From the NCBI RefSeq assembly GCF_010915705.1, contig NZ_JAAIKE010000001.1, positions 806,001 to 870,000 on the forward strand: 64,000 nucleotides of DNA, written 5' to 3'. The notes under the pieces are model-generated. The model was not told where the DNA came from. It saw only the letters and a program-made list of their open reading frames with translations, and ran no database searches. Position numbers and translations under genes: made by a program. Below, in pieces: positions 1 through 8,630 of the stretch. This DNA comes from Pseudotabrizicola algicola. Lineage in GTDB: Bacteria; Pseudomonadota; Alphaproteobacteria; Rhodobacterales; Rhodobacteraceae. Each line of letters starts with the position of its first letter. Position 1 is the stretch's first letter.

Positions 1-76
1 TCCGCCCGTCAAGGTAGGGGCAGGCCTGTGGAGCCGTCACGTAAAACTGGGGCGCGATGGGGAGCGTGTGGCGCAT
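1..76 (-). CDS. bpt: Aminoacyl-tRNA--protein transferase (Bpt/Ate), N-terminal fragment cut by window edge
   Basis: Reading the minus strand from the ATG at 76 gives MRHTLPIAPQFYVTAPQ followed by ACPYLDGR. This is the characteristic start of bacterial aspartate/glutamate leucyltransferases (Bpt) and arginyltransferases (Ate), including the CPYL cysteine motif. The family transfers Leu or Arg from tRNA to the N-terminus of proteins, marking them for ClpSAP degradation (N-degron pathway), in the cytoplasm. Only 25 codons lie inside the window; the gene continues past position 1. It lies downstream of the RDD gene on the same strand, an order I recall from other Rhodobacterales. Leu versus Arg specificity cannot be judged from this fragment. 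Confidence 0.85.
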   Translation of the reverse strand, partial: MRHTLPIAPQFYVTAPQACPYLDGR

Positions 77-160
77 GGGTTTTGTCTGTCAAAGGATGCG
101 CCACGTTAGCAAGCCCTGCGCCAATCGCCAAGACAGCATTTCAAGGCAAAAGTCGCTGTT

Positions 161-625
161 TCAGCGCGATGACGGGCTGTTGATCGCGACCGAACCCAAG
201 ACCAGATCGCTCAGCCCCTGCCCCCGCGACGAGAGCAGCATCAACACAACCGACAACACCTGCGGCATCACGAACGCCATCGAAAGCGTATAGCCCAAGG
301 TGTGCAAAAGCGCCGTCGCGCTGTCAAAACGCTGCCCGCTGCGATCAAGGAATTCGATGTTCATCAACCGCATCCCCCATGTGGCTGATCGACCGCTGAG
401 CGTCAGCCAGCGATAGAGGAACCCCACCACCAGAAACAGGAAGGGCAGGAAGAAGAGCGCGGTAAAGGCGGTGAACGGCACGATCAGCGCGGTGACGATG
501 CCGATCAGGATCAGATCGACCACCCAAGCCAGAAACCGCTTGGGCAGGACACCCGCATAAAAGGCGGCATGGCGTTCGGGATCGGGCTGCATGTCTGACA
601 TCATCATCGGGTAAACTGTGCGCAT
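161..625 (-). CDS. RDD family inner-membrane protein
   Basis: A 154-aa protein with three or four hydrophobic segments (about 30-50, 55-72, 108-132). It carries the RDD signature: a PKRFLAWVVDLI stretch near residue 28, with the R and D typical of the first helix, then GRSATWGMRLM before the second domain half. RDD proteins are small membrane proteins of mostly unknown role; some have been linked to Na+/H+ transport. The ATG at 625 is preceded by AGGA at a good distance, which favours it over the MMM run at codons 7-9. DUF2852 lies 76 bp upstream and bpt downstream on the same strand, so the three may be co-transcribed. Confidence 0.85.
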   Translation of the reverse strand: MRTVYPMMMSDMQPDPERHAAFYAGVLPKRFLAWVVDLILIGIVTALIVPFTAFTALFFLPFLFLVVGFLYRWLTLSGRSATWGMRLMNIEFLDRSGQRFDSATALLHTLGYTLSMAFVMPQVLSVVLMLLSSRGQGLSDLVLGSVAINSPSSR

Positions 626-668
626 CGGCGTGATCCTGAAAAAATGGGGACAAAAGGCAATGGTGCAA

Positions 669-691
669 GGGTGGCCCAGTTCGGGCCACCC
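669..691 (-). terminator. Perfect 9-bp hairpin between DUF2852 and RDD genes
   Basis: GGGTGGCCC, a 5-nt loop, then GGGCCACCC, starting 11 bp past the DUF2852 stop. No clear T-run follows on the minus strand, so it may only attenuate readthrough or stabilise the upstream message. Confidence 0.45.
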
Positions 692-701
692 GCATCACGG
701 C

Positions 702-1172
702 TCAATATTCGCCGCGCGCCGCATCCTGATCGGCGGCCGCGGGGCGGGCAGCGCCTTTGGCCCGCTCTTCCATGAAGCTGTCGAACTCCTGCTTGTCCTT
801 GGCTTCGCGCAGGCGCTGCAGGAAGGATTCGAACGCGCCCTGCTCGTCCTCAAGACGACGCAGCGTATCGGCCTTGTAGGCATCAAAAGCCGAGTTGCCA
901 GAGGACCGCCACGCCACATGGCGCCCCATGCCCGCATCACGGCGGCTGGCGCAGAATTTTCCCTTGAACATGCTTTTGCTCCATTTGTTGGCATAGGTCA
1001 TATAGACAACGAGGGCGAGGCCTACCGGCCAGAAGAAAACAAAGCCCAGCACCATTGCGGCAATCCATGCCCCACGGCCCTTGCTGTCGAGCCAGTCTTC
1101 GGCGCTGTGCAGTCGGTTGGTCAGGCCGCCGAGCGCAGGCGCTTTGGCGGCGGTGTCGGTGGAATAGGTCAT
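702..1172 (-). CDS. DUF2852 membrane protein
   Basis: A 156-aa protein starting MTYSTDTAAK. One strong transmembrane segment (about residues 36-56, AAMVLGFVFFWPVGLALVVY) is followed by a basic juxtamembrane stretch (KWSKSMFKGK) and a charged, helical C-terminal half of coiled-coil type. This matches the alphaproteobacterial DUF2852 family, whose function is unknown. The open frame extends upstream to 1325. The ATG at 1172 has a GGAG Shine-Dalgarno site and gives the usual family N-terminus, so I placed the start there. It is divergent from tpiA. Confidence 0.8.
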   Translation of the reverse strand: MTYSTDTAAKAPALGGLTNRLHSAEDWLDSKGRGAWIAAMVLGFVFFWPVGLALVVYMTYANKWSKSMFKGKFCASRRDAGMGRHVAWRSSGNSAFDAYKADTLRRLEDEQGAFESFLQRLREAKDKQEFDSFMEERAKGAARPAAADQDAARGEY

Positions 1173-1271
1173 CGGCGTATCTCCATCTCGGCGGCTTTGC
1201 CCCCTGCGGGCCATGTGAATACCCTTCACATGACAGGAGATGCATATGCGGCCCCCCCGGTTCAAGGGTCG

Positions 1272-1290
1272 ATGTAAAACAATTTTACAT
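1272..1290. promoter_or_regulatory. AT-rich perfect palindrome in DUF2852/tpiA divergent region
   Basis: ATGTAAAA-CAA-TTTTACAT is an 8-bp perfect inverted repeat in otherwise GC-rich DNA, 100 bp upstream of DUF2852 and about 80 bp upstream of the suggested tpiA -35. A TTTTT run follows on the plus strand. The symmetry suits a dimeric repressor operator; a weak hairpin is the alternative. I cannot assign a regulator. Confidence 0.4.
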
Positions 1291-1368
1291 TTTTTCACCG
1301 GGGTGCCGTCGCACCCTCCGTGCAAAGCAACCGCATGCGCAGCGATCAGGGCCGATGGGTTTTGCCGC

Positions 1369-1396
1369 TTGTGTCACCCAAGCCTCTGACTATGAT
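1369..1396 (+). promoter_or_regulatory. Candidate sigma-70 promoter of tpiA
   Basis: TTGTGT (1369-1374), 16-nt spacer, TATGAT (1391-1396), 32 bp before the tpiA ATG. The assignment rests on similarity to the housekeeping consensus only. Confidence 0.4.
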
Positions 1397-1428
1397 CGCG
1401 TCCGATTAGACCGCAGAGGGGAAGAGAC

Positions 1429-2172
1429 ATGCGCAAGCTGGCAGCCGGAAACTGGAAAATGAACGGGACAGGGGCCAGCCTCTCCGAAGTGGTGGCGCTG
1501 CTTTCCGACCATCCCGCCCCTGCCTGTGATATGCTGCTCTGCCCCCCCGCGACATTGATCGCGCGCATGGCCGATCTGGCGAAGGGCAGCGCGCTCAAGG
1601 TCGGAGGTCAGGATTGCCATGCCAACAGCAGCGGCGCACATACCGGCGATCTGTCGGCAGCGATGCTGGCAGATGCGGGCGCCAGCCATGTGATCTTGGG
1701 CCATTCCGAACGCCGCACCGATCACAAGGAAACCGATGCCGAGGTGCTTGCCAAGGCACAGGCGGCGCAGGTCGCCGGTCTGGTTGCGATCGTCTGCCTT
1801 GGCGAGACCGAGGCGCAGCGCGACGCGGGCGAGACGCTGGATGTGATCGGACGCCAACTGGTCGGCTCTGTCCCCGAGCAGTCGACAGCGGAAAATCTGG
1901 TGCTGGCCTATGAACCGGTCTGGGCCATCGGCACCGGACGCACCCCGACCCTTGCCGAAATCGCCGAAGTGCATGCCTTTTTGCGCGCAAGGCTGGTCGC
2001 GCGGATCGGCACGCAGGCGGACGGGGTCCGGCTGCTGTATGGCGGGTCGGTCAAGCCGTCCAATGCCGCCGAAATCTTTGCCGTGCCCCATGTTGACGGC
2101 GCGCTTGTGGGCGGGGCCAGCCTGAAGGCCGCCGACTTTGGCGCGATTGTCGCGGCGCTTTCTGCGGCCTGA
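1429..2172 (+). CDS. tpiA: Triosephosphate isomerase
   Basis: A 247-aa, full-length TIM-barrel enzyme that interconverts dihydroxyacetone phosphate and glyceraldehyde-3-phosphate in cytoplasmic glycolysis/gluconeogenesis. The active-site residues are visible: N8 and K10 in AGNWKMNG, H92 in ILGHSERR, and E162 in [11 protein letters not shown]. The phosphate-binding GGSVKPSNA and the late [10 protein letters not shown] motifs are intact. The start follows a GGGGAAG ribosome-binding site. A 7-bp GC hairpin (2191-2210) lies shortly after the stop and may limit readthrough into the DMT exporter gene. Confidence 0.98.
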   Translation: MRKLAAGNWKMNGTGASLSEVVALLSDHPAPACDMLLCPPATLIARMADLAKGSALKVGGQDCHANSSGAHTGDLSAAMLADAGASHVILGHSERRTDHKETDAEVLAKAQAAQVAGLVAIVCLGETEAQRDAGETLDVIGRQLVGSVPEQSTAENLVLAYEPVWAIGTGRTPTLAEIAEVHAFLRARLVARIGTQADGVRLLYGGSVKPSNAAEIFAVPHVDGALVGGASLKAADFGAIVAALSAA

Positions 2173-2236
2173 AAGCGCCAAACGCACCGTCGCCGGCAGA
2201 CAAGCCGGCGCCGCACAATACGGGCATCACGGGGGA

Positions 2237-3247
2237 ATGACGCTTTCAAGGGCTGTATTGCCCCCAGGTTCACCTCATCCGGCCTCGGTGCCGCCCACAG
2301 GCTCTCTGCCTTTGGCGCATCTCGCCTGCGCGGCATCCATGCTGGTATGGGCGGCGGGCTTGCCGGCCGCTGATCGGCTGATCCCGCATGTTCCCGCCCT
2401 GACGCTGAGCGCCGCGCGCATGATCTTGGCTGCCTTGGCGCTTTTGCCGATCTGGTGGCTGATCGAGGGGCGGCGCGCCGTGACGGGCGCGCCTTGGCGG
2501 ACCGGAGTTCTGATCGGCGCCGTCAACAGTTTCGGGGCCTTCGGATTGATCCTCGGACAGGCGCGATCGGATGCGGTGACGGTCGCCATCGTCTCTGCCG
2601 CCATGCCGATCATCGGCATGGGCATCGAGGTGGTGTTCGATGGCCGCAAGATCACACCTGCGCTGTTGATCGGTATGGCGCTCAGCCTTGCGGGCGGAGG
2701 GATCGCGCTGGATCTTGGCATCACCGGCAGCACGGCAGACGTTGGCACAGGGGCGATCGCATCGACGGGCAGCAGCCTGATCGGGGCGGGTCTTTGCCTT
2801 GCGTCGGTGGTGATTTTCACCTTCGGCTCGCGCCTGACGGTTACCGCCTTTCCGGACATGACACCGCTGGGACGAACCAGCATTACCCTTGGCGGCGGCG
2901 CATTGACCTCTGCCGCTATGGTTGTCCTTGCTGTGCTGTTTGGCCTTCCCGCCCCCGACTGGACCGCACTTGGCCCGCCCGAGGCAGGTGCACTGATGGT
3001 CTATGCCTTGGCGGGGCTCGCGCTTTCGCAACTTTTGTGGATCGTTTCGGTCGGGCGGCTCGGCATCGGCCTGGCCTCTCTCCATATCAACGCCGCGCCG
3101 TTTTATGTGATGCTGATCCTGTTTGCCATGGGCGGGCCCTGGCTGTGGCATCAGGTTTTCGGGGCGGGGCTGGTGGTCTTGGGCGTTGTCGTCGCGCAAG
3201 GTATGTTTCTGCCCAGGGCCTTGCGCTCGCACCGTCTGCGGGGCTAA
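2237..3247 (+). CDS. DMT-superfamily (EamA) transporter
   Basis: A 336-aa membrane protein with about ten hydrophobic helices arranged as two EamA-type halves. The first runs from LAHLACAASMLVWAAG to GIALDLGI; the second starts at SSLIGAGLCLASVVIFTF. This is the drug/metabolite transporter family, usually exporting amino acids or other small metabolites across the inner membrane; the substrate cannot be read from sequence. The frame opens at 2138 inside tpiA, but the ATG at 2237 has a GGGGG site just upstream and gives a sensible short N-terminus. The P450 gene begins 10 bp after the stop, suggesting co-transcription. Confidence 0.85.
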   Translation: MTLSRAVLPPGSPHPASVPPTGSLPLAHLACAASMLVWAAGLPAADRLIPHVPALTLSAARMILAALALLPIWWLIEGRRAVTGAPWRTGVLIGAVNSFGAFGLILGQARSDAVTVAIVSAAMPIIGMGIEVVFDGRKITPALLIGMALSLAGGGIALDLGITGSTADVGTGAIASTGSSLIGAGLCLASVVIFTFGSRLTVTAFPDMTPLGRTSITLGGGALTSAAMVVLAVLFGLPAPDWTALGPPEAGALMVYALAGLALSQLLWIVSVGRLGIGLASLHINAAPFYVMLILFAMGGPWLWHQVFGAGLVVLGVVVAQGMFLPRALRSHRLRG

Positions 3248-3257
3248 GCCTTCGGCC

Positions 3258-4442
3258 ATGCAGAGCCTCACCCAATCTCCCACCGCCCCGGACTTTGTCC
3301 AGAACCCCTACCCGTTTTACGAACGCGCCCGCACCGCCGGCCCGTTCTTCTACTGGCAGGACTATGACCTGATCTGCACGCCAAACGCGGCGGCGGCCAG
3401 TGCCATCTTCCGCGACCGCCGCTTTGGCCGCGAGGCGCCACCGGAACTCGCCCGCCCCATCGCACCGCACACCGCGCCGTTCTATGCGGTCGAAGCGCAT
3501 TCGATGCTGGAACTGGAGCCGCCCCGGCATACCCGCCTGCGCGGGCTTGTGCTGCGCGCCTTCACCTCGCGCCGGATCGCCAGCCTGCAGGGCGATGTTG
3601 AGAGCTTGAGCCACAGCCTGATCGACGCTTTGCCCGACGAGGGGCCGTTCGATCTGATCTCGAGCTTTGCCCAGCCGCTGCCCGTGATCATTATCGCACG
3701 CCTTCTGGGGGTGCCAGAAGACATGGCCGAGCAATTGCTGCGCTGGTCCAACGCGATGGTGGGCATGTATCAGGCCCGCCGCACCCACGCGATGGAAGTG
3801 GCAGCCAGCGATGCGGCGCGCGATTTTTCCGAGTTTCTGCGGAGCTATGTCGAACAGCGCCGCAAAACCCCCGCCGACGACCTGATCACCCAGTTGATTG
3901 CAGCCGAGGCTGATGGCGAGCGTCTGTCGACAGATGAATTGATCACCACCTGCATCCTGTTGCTGAATGCAGGTCACGAGGCGACGGTGCATACCATTGG
4001 CAATGGCGTCAAGACGCTGCTGGAAACAGGCACAGTCGCACAGGTGCTGTCACCCGATACAGTGCCGCGCGTGGTCGAGGAAATCCTGCGCTTTGATCCG
4101 GCCCTGCACATGTTCACCCGGACAGCCTATGAAACGGTCGAGGTGATGGGGCACCGGTTCGAGCGCGGCGATCAGGTGGGTCTGTTGCTTGGGGCAACCA
4201 ACCGTGACCCGCAAGTCTGGGACCGCCCGGATCGGTTCCTTCCCGAGCGCCCCGACAAGCCAAATCTGACCTTCGGCGCGGGCCTGCACTTCTGTGTCGG
4301 CGCACCTCTGGCCCGGCTGGAGTTGCAGATCGCCCTGCCCATCCTGTTCCGACGCCTGCCCGGCCTGCATCTGGCTGCACCGCCGCGCTACGCCGATGTC
4401 TACCATTTCCATGGGCTAGAGCGGCTGATGCTTGCGCGCTGA
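3258..4442 (+). CDS. Cytochrome P450
   Basis: A 394-aa soluble bacterial P450 with all core motifs. These are the I-helix AGHEAT at 238-243 (oxygen activation, with H-E in place of the usual D/E-T pair order), the K-helix ExxR at E275-R278, and the heme-binding loop FGAGLHFCVGAPLARLE with the thiolate ligand at C346. It should insert one oxygen atom into an unknown organic substrate using electrons from a ferredoxin/reductase; no dedicated ferredoxin is adjacent. The ATG at 3258 was chosen because the upstream extension overlaps the DMT gene. The 95 bp after the stop, up to the convergent Lrp gene, hold nothing I recognise. Confidence 0.95.
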   Translation: MQSLTQSPTAPDFVQNPYPFYERARTAGPFFYWQDYDLICTPNAAAASAIFRDRRFGREAPPELARPIAPHTAPFYAVEAHSMLELEPPRHTRLRGLVLRAFTSRRIASLQGDVESLSHSLIDALPDEGPFDLISSFAQPLPVIIIARLLGVPEDMAEQLLRWSNAMVGMYQARRTHAMEVAASDAARDFSEFLRSYVEQRRKTPADDLITQLIAAEADGERLSTDELITTCILLLNAGHEATVHTIGNGVKTLLETGTVAQVLSPDTVPRVVEEILRFDPALHMFTRTAYETVEVMGHRFERGDQVGLLLGATNRDPQVWDRPDRFLPERPDKPNLTFGAGLHFCVGAPLARLELQIALPILFRRLPGLHLAAPPRYADVYHFHGLERLMLAR

Positions 4443-4537
4443 CCTTCAGAGTGAGGGCAGGCTGCCATCGCTGGAGCCTCCGGCGGGAGTATCTGGAATA
4501 GGAGCAGTCCAAAGGAAGACGCGCTGATCCCGCCGCC

Positions 4538-4999
4538 TCATAGCGGCAGGACGGTTGTGGATTTTATCTCTTCCATGCTGAGCAGGGCGGTGACGTTGTA
4601 GATTTTCACCTCCGAGATCAGCGCCTGATAGAACTGGTCATAGGCGCGGGCATTCTTCACGCGCACCTTCAGGATATAGTCGATATCCCCTGCGAGCCGA
4701 TGCGCCTCCAGCACTTCCGGACGCTCGCGCAAGGTCTTGAGAAACCGGCGCTGCCATTCGGCCTCGTGTTCCGAGGTGCGGATCAGGACGAAGAAACAGG
4801 CCTCCAGCCCCAGTGCCTCGGCATCCAGAATGGCGGTTTGCCGGGTGATGACGCCCTGTTCACGCATGCGCCGGATACGGTTCCAGACCGGCGTCTTGGA
4901 AGAACCGACCTTGCGTGCAATCTCATCGAGCGACTGGCTCGCATCGATCTGCAATTCGCCAAGGATTTTCCGATCCAGTTCGTCCAGCTGGGCCGCCAT
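4538..4999 (-). CDS. Lrp/AsnC family transcriptional regulator
   Basis: A 153-aa protein with an N-terminal winged helix-turn-helix (about residues 5-60: LDELDRKILGELQ, SLDEIARKVGSSKTPVWNRI) and a C-terminal RAM/AsnC ligand-binding domain (about 68-150). It is divergent from the sulfite-assimilation operon and separated by 138 bp. By position it is the likely local regulator of cysG-fpr, perhaps responding to a sulfur amino acid; that link is inference from context. GGGGGAAA precedes the start. Confidence 0.92.
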   Translation of the reverse strand: MAAQLDELDRKILGELQIDASQSLDEIARKVGSSKTPVWNRIRRMREQGVITRQTAILDAEALGLEACFFVLIRTSEHEAEWQRRFLKTLRERPEVLEAHRLAGDIDYILKVRVKNARAYDQFYQALISEVKIYNVTALLSMEEIKSTTVLPL

Positions 5000-5080
5000 T
5001 CGCCATTTCCCCCGTTTTGCAGAACCGCTGCCTATGAGGGACAGAGTATTGGAACAGGCTTCCTTATCTGCAAGGGGGCA

Positions 5081-5110
5081 TGGTCAATTCGCGGGAAAAT
5101 CTTCTATATA
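5081..5110 (+). promoter_or_regulatory. Candidate promoter of the cys operon
   Basis: TGGTCA (5081-5086), 18-nt spacer, TATATA (5105-5110), 28 bp upstream of the cysG ATG, in the region shared with the divergent Lrp gene. It is one of the few AT-rich patches in the area. Confidence 0.4.
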
Positions 5111-5137
5111 GACGCTGTAACGTGACAGGATTCCGCC

Positions 5138-5905
5138 ATGACCCAGCTGCACCTGCCCCCTCAGCCTGCCGTCACCTTTGTCGGTGCCGGACCGGGTTCG
5201 GCCGAGCATCTGACGCTTGGCGCCCTGCGCGCGCTGCAAGAGGCCGAAGTGGTGATCCATGACCGCCTTGTGGGCGACGAGGTTCTGGCCCTGATCCCGC
5301 CGAATGCGCGGCGTATCGACGTCGGCAAGGAAGGCTTTGGCAAGTCCACCGCACAGTCCACGATCAACGCCACGCTGGTGGCGCAGGCCATGACGGGCGC
5401 GCGGGTCGTGCGGCTCAAGGGCGGTGACTGCGGCATTTTCGGGCGGCTCGACGAGGAAATGGATGCGCTGAGCGCGGCCGGCCTGTCGTTCCGCATCCTT
5501 CCCGGCCTGACCTCTGCCACCGTCGCTGCTGCCGCGATCGGGCAGAGCCTGACCAAGCGTGGCCGCAATGCGTCGCTGCGCATCGTGACCGGGCATGACA
5601 TGGCAGGTTTTGCCGAGCAGGATTGGCGCGGTTTGGCCCGTCCGGGCGAGGTTGCCGCGATCTATATGGGCAAGAAATCCGCCCGTTTCATTCAAGGCAG
5701 GCTGATGATGCATGGCGCATCGGGCGCGACCGACATCACGATCGTCGAGAACGTCAGCCGCCCCGAGCAGCGCATCATCGGCACAAGCCTTGCCCTGTTG
5801 CCCGAGGCTGTCGCCACCTGTGACGGGCCCGCCGTCATCCTTTTCGGCCTTGCCCCGCGCGCGGCAAGCCTTTCCATCGCCCAGTTGAAAGAAGCCCAAA
5901 GATGA
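5138..5905 (+). CDS. cobA: Uroporphyrinogen-III C-methyltransferase (SUMT)
   Basis: A 255-aa SAM-dependent tetrapyrrole methylase converting uroporphyrinogen III to precorrin-2, the first step towards siroheme. Visible motifs are FVGAGPGSAEHLTLGALRA (SAM-binding N-terminus), VVRLKGGDCGIFGR, and the late GTSLALLPEAV region. It has only the methylase module and lacks the N-terminal dehydrogenase/ferrochelatase half of enterobacterial CysG, so later siroheme steps are encoded elsewhere. First gene of the operon; its stop overlaps DUF2849 by ATGA, implying translational coupling. It serves the siroheme enzyme encoded two genes downstream. Confidence 0.95.
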   Translation: MTQLHLPPQPAVTFVGAGPGSAEHLTLGALRALQEAEVVIHDRLVGDEVLALIPPNARRIDVGKEGFGKSTAQSTINATLVAQAMTGARVVRLKGGDCGIFGRLDEEMDALSAAGLSFRILPGLTSATVAAAAIGQSLTKRGRNASLRIVTGHDMAGFAEQDWRGLARPGEVAAIYMGKKSARFIQGRLMMHGASGATDITIVENVSRPEQRIIGTSLALLPEAVATCDGPAVILFGLAPRAASLSIAQLKEAQR

Positions 5906-6219
5906 GCCGCCGTTTTACCCCGAAGGTCGTGACCGCCAATCGTTTGCGTGAAGGCGATGTGGTCTATCTGACCGCAGATGACGTATGGTCCCCCTTCCAC
6001 CATGCCGCCGAACTGATCGAGGACGAGGCGCACGCACAGATGCGGCTGCTGCATGCGATGGCGCAAAAGCTGGAAGTGGTGGGGCCTTATCTGGCGGATG
6101 CCAAGCGCGGGCCGAATGGCCCCGAGCCTGTGCACTTCCGCGAGGCGTTCCGCACCCGCGGCCCGTCCAACTATGATCACGGCAAGCAAGCCGACTTCCC
6201 TGCCGATATGGGGGCCTGA
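5902..6219 (+). CDS. DUF2849 protein of the sulfite-reduction operon
   Basis: A 105-aa soluble protein, MSRRFTPKVVTANRLREGDV, with an early GDVVYLTADD turn and a C-terminal RGPSNYDHGKQADFP segment. This is the DUF2849 family, found in alphaproteobacteria between cysG and the siroheme reductase gene. It overlaps cysG by 4 bp, and cysI starts 1 bp after its stop. The fixed position suggests a role in reductase assembly or activity, but no reaction is known and no metal-binding motif is evident. Confidence 0.9.
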   Translation: MSRRFTPKVVTANRLREGDVVYLTADDVWSPFHHAAELIEDEAHAQMRLLHAMAQKLEVVGPYLADAKRGPNGPEPVHFREAFRTRGPSNYDHGKQADFPADMGA

Positions 6220-6220
6220 G

Positions 6221-7891
6221 ATGTATTCCTATTCCGATTTCGACGAATCCTTCGTGCGCGCCCGCGTCGCGCAGTTCACCCAGCAGGTTGAACGGCGGCT
6301 CGACGGGTCCCTGACCGAAGAAGAGTTCCGCCCCCTGCGGCTGATGAACGGACTTTATCTGCAGCTGCATGCCTACATGCTGCGCGTGGCGATCCCCTAT
6401 GGCACCATCAGCCCCCGTCAGATGCGTCAGTTGGCGATGATCGCCGACACCTATGACAAGGGCTATGGCCATTTCACCACCCGCCAGAACATCCAGTTCA
6501 ACTGGCCCAAGCTGCCGGATGTGCCTGCGATCCTGTCGGCTCTGGCCGATGTGGAGATGCACGCCATCCAGACCAGCGGCAATTGCGTGCGCAACGTGAC
6601 GGCCGACCATTTCGCGGGCGCGGCCGCGGATGAGATCGAAGATCCCCGCCCCTATGCGGAATTGCTGCGGCAATGGTCGACCGACCACCCCGAGTTCCAG
6701 TTCCTGCCCCGCAAGTTCAAGATCGCCATCACTGGCGCGCCGAATGACCGTGCGGTGACGCGCGCGCATGACATCGGCCTGCGCATGGTGAAGAACGCGG
6801 CGGGCGAGCCGGGGTTCGAGGTGATGGTGGGCGGCGGTCTGGGCCGCACCCCGATGATCGCCCATACGGTTCGCGACTTCCTGCCCGTGGCCGATCTGCT
6901 GCCTTATGTCGAGGCAGTGCTGAGCGTCTACAACACGCTGGGACGGCGCGACAACAAATACAAGGCACGTATCAAGATCACCGTGCATGAGACCGGGAAA
7001 GAAGAAATTTCCCGCATGATCGAAGAGCGTTTTGCCGAATTGCGCCCGCTGTTTGGCGGCGCGGATCAGGCGCTCTTGGACGATATCCGCGTGGCCTTTG
7101 CCCCCCCCGCCTTCCGCAACGCTCCGGTGGATGCCTATGACGCCTTCTACAAGGCCGACCCGGTGTTCCGCTCCTGGGCCGACACCAACCTTGCCGCACA
7201 TCGGAACGACCAATACGCCATCGTCACGATCAGCGTGAAAGCGCATGGCCAGACTCCGGGCGATGCCAGCAGCGACCAGATGCGGCTGATGGCCGATCTG
7301 GCAGAGCGCTATGGCCACGGCGATCTGCGCATCAGCCATGAACAGAACGTGATCCTGCCACATGTGCACAAGTCTGACCTGCCCGCCGTTCACGCGGCCT
7401 TGGCGCAGGTTGGTTTGGCTACGGCCAATGTGGGGCTGATCTCTGACATCATCGCCTGCCCCGGCATGGATTATTGCGCTCTCGCCACCGCGCGCTCGAT
7501 CCCGATTGCCACCCAGATTGCCGAACGGTTCAAGGCACTTGATCTCGAGCATGAGATCGGACCGCTGAAGATCAAGATCTCTGGCTGCATCAATGCCTGC
7601 GGGCATCACCATGTGGGCCATATCGGGATTTTGGGGCTCGACCGGGCGGGGGTCGAGAATTACCAGATCACTCTGGGCGGCGACGGCAGCGAAACCGCCG
7701 CGATCGGTGACAAGACAGGCCCCGGCTTTGCCTATGACGAGATCGTGCCAGCGGTCGAGCGGATCGTGCGCGCCTATCTGTCGGTGCGTGTCTCGCCGGA
7801 AGAGACTTTCCTGCAAACCTTCCGCCGTTTGGGAATGGAGCCGTTCAAGACAGCGCTCTACGAATCCGAAGGCGCTCAGGATGCCGCGTGA
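6221..7891 (+). CDS. cysI: Siroheme- and [4Fe-4S]-dependent sulfite (nitrite) reductase
   Basis: A 556-aa hemoprotein with two ferredoxin-like/NIR-SIR repeats. The cofactor cysteines form the expected set: C413 and C419 (CPGMDYC), then C456 and C460 (GCINAC), the last bridging siroheme and the cluster. The arginine-rich siroheme-phosphate region TRQNIQFNWP lies near residue 90. In this operon it most likely reduces sulfite to sulfide with six electrons; nitrite reduction is the alternative for this fold, but cysH downstream argues for sulfur assimilation. No flavoprotein CysJ is present, so electrons probably come through ferredoxin and the fpr product. The last 11 bp overlap cysH. Confidence 0.95.
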   Translation: MYSYSDFDESFVRARVAQFTQQVERRLDGSLTEEEFRPLRLMNGLYLQLHAYMLRVAIPYGTISPRQMRQLAMIADTYDKGYGHFTTRQNIQFNWPKLPDVPAILSALADVEMHAIQTSGNCVRNVTADHFAGAAADEIEDPRPYAELLRQWSTDHPEFQFLPRKFKIAITGAPNDRAVTRAHDIGLRMVKNAAGEPGFEVMVGGGLGRTPMIAHTVRDFLPVADLLPYVEAVLSVYNTLGRRDNKYKARIKITVHETGKEEISRMIEERFAELRPLFGGADQALLDDIRVAFAPPAFRNAPVDAYDAFYKADPVFRSWADTNLAAHRNDQYAIVTISVKAHGQTPGDASSDQMRLMADLAERYGHGDLRISHEQNVILPHVHKSDLPAVHAALAQVGLATANVGLISDIIACPGMDYCALATARSIPIATQIAERFKALDLEHEIGPLKIKISGCINACGHHHVGHIGILGLDRAGVENYQITLGGDGSETAAIGDKTGPGFAYDEIVPAVERIVRAYLSVRVSPEETFLQTFRRLGMEPFKTALYESEGAQDAA

Positions 7892-8630
7892 TCTGCACTC
7901 CGGTCCGGTGGCCGAGCGTGTGGCGGCGCTGAACGCGCGCTACAAGCATCACTCGGCCACCGCCGTTCTGGAACACGCCCTGCGGGACGATGATCTGGGC
8001 AGCGTGGCGCTGGTTTCGTCTTTTGGCGCAGAATCGGTGGTGTTGCTGCATCTCGTTTCGGTGATCTCGCCGGAAACCCCGGTGCTGTTCATAGACACGC
8101 GGATGCTGTTTGCCGAAACGCTGGAGTATCAGCGCCAACTCGCGCAGACCCTGCACCTGTGCGATGTGCGCACCATCCGTGCCGCGCAGCCTCGCGTCGC
8201 CTTTGAAGACCCCGACGGCACCCTGCACCAGTTCAACACGGATGCCTGCTGTGCGGTGCGTAAGGTCGAGCCGCTGGAGCGCGCGTTGTCAGGCTTTGAC
8301 GGCTGGATCACGGGGCGCAAGCGCTACCAGAGCAACACGCGCGGCACGGTGGAGTTCTTCGAGGCCGAGGGGGATACCCGGATCAAGGTCAACCCGCTCG
8401 CCCATTGGGGCCGCGAAGACCTTGAAGAATATATCGTCAACAACCGCCTGCCGCGCCACCCGCTTGTGGCGAAAGGCTATCCCTCCATCGGCTGCGCCCC
8501 CTGCACGAGCCCTGTGAAACCGGGTGAAGATCCACGCGCAGGCCGTTGGCGCGGAACGCAGAAAACCGAATGCGGAATCCATTTCATCGATGGCAAGCCC
8601 GTTCGCATTACAAAGGATACCGCCGCATGA
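7881..8630 (+). CDS. cysH: APS/PAPS reductase, iron-sulfur type
   Basis: A 249-aa enzyme that reduces adenylyl or phosphoadenylyl sulfate to sulfite in the cytoplasm. It has the ATP-PPase-like loop SSFGAESVVLLHL (46-58) and the cysteine pattern of the [4Fe-4S] form: C123-C124, C205-x2-C208. The catalytic terminal ECGIH carries C231. The four extra cysteines favour APS as substrate, by analogy with other bacterial enzymes of this type. It starts inside cysI (11-bp overlap) and ends overlapping DUF934 by ATGA, so it is tightly coupled on both sides. Confidence 0.95.
   Translation: MPRDLHSGPVAERVAALNARYKHHSATAVLEHALRDDDLGSVALVSSFGAESVVLLHLVSVISPETPVLFIDTRMLFAETLEYQRQLAQTLHLCDVRTIRAAQPRVAFEDPDGTLHQFNTDACCAVRKVEPLERALSGFDGWITGRKRYQSNTRGTVEFFEAEGDTRIKVNPLAHWGREDLEEYIVNNRLPRHPLVAKGYPSIGCAPCTSPVKPGEDPRAGRWRGTQKTECGIHFIDGKPVRITKDTAA

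Noticed and set aside
57-293. 78-codon plus-strand ORF at the left end
   Set aside because: It is opposite the bpt start and the RDD C-terminus and has no family similarity.
5915-7816. 633-codon open frame antisense to cysI
   Set aside because: It mirrors the GC-rich codons of cysI, has no recognisable domain and no start signal; the plus strand encodes a complete siroheme reductase.
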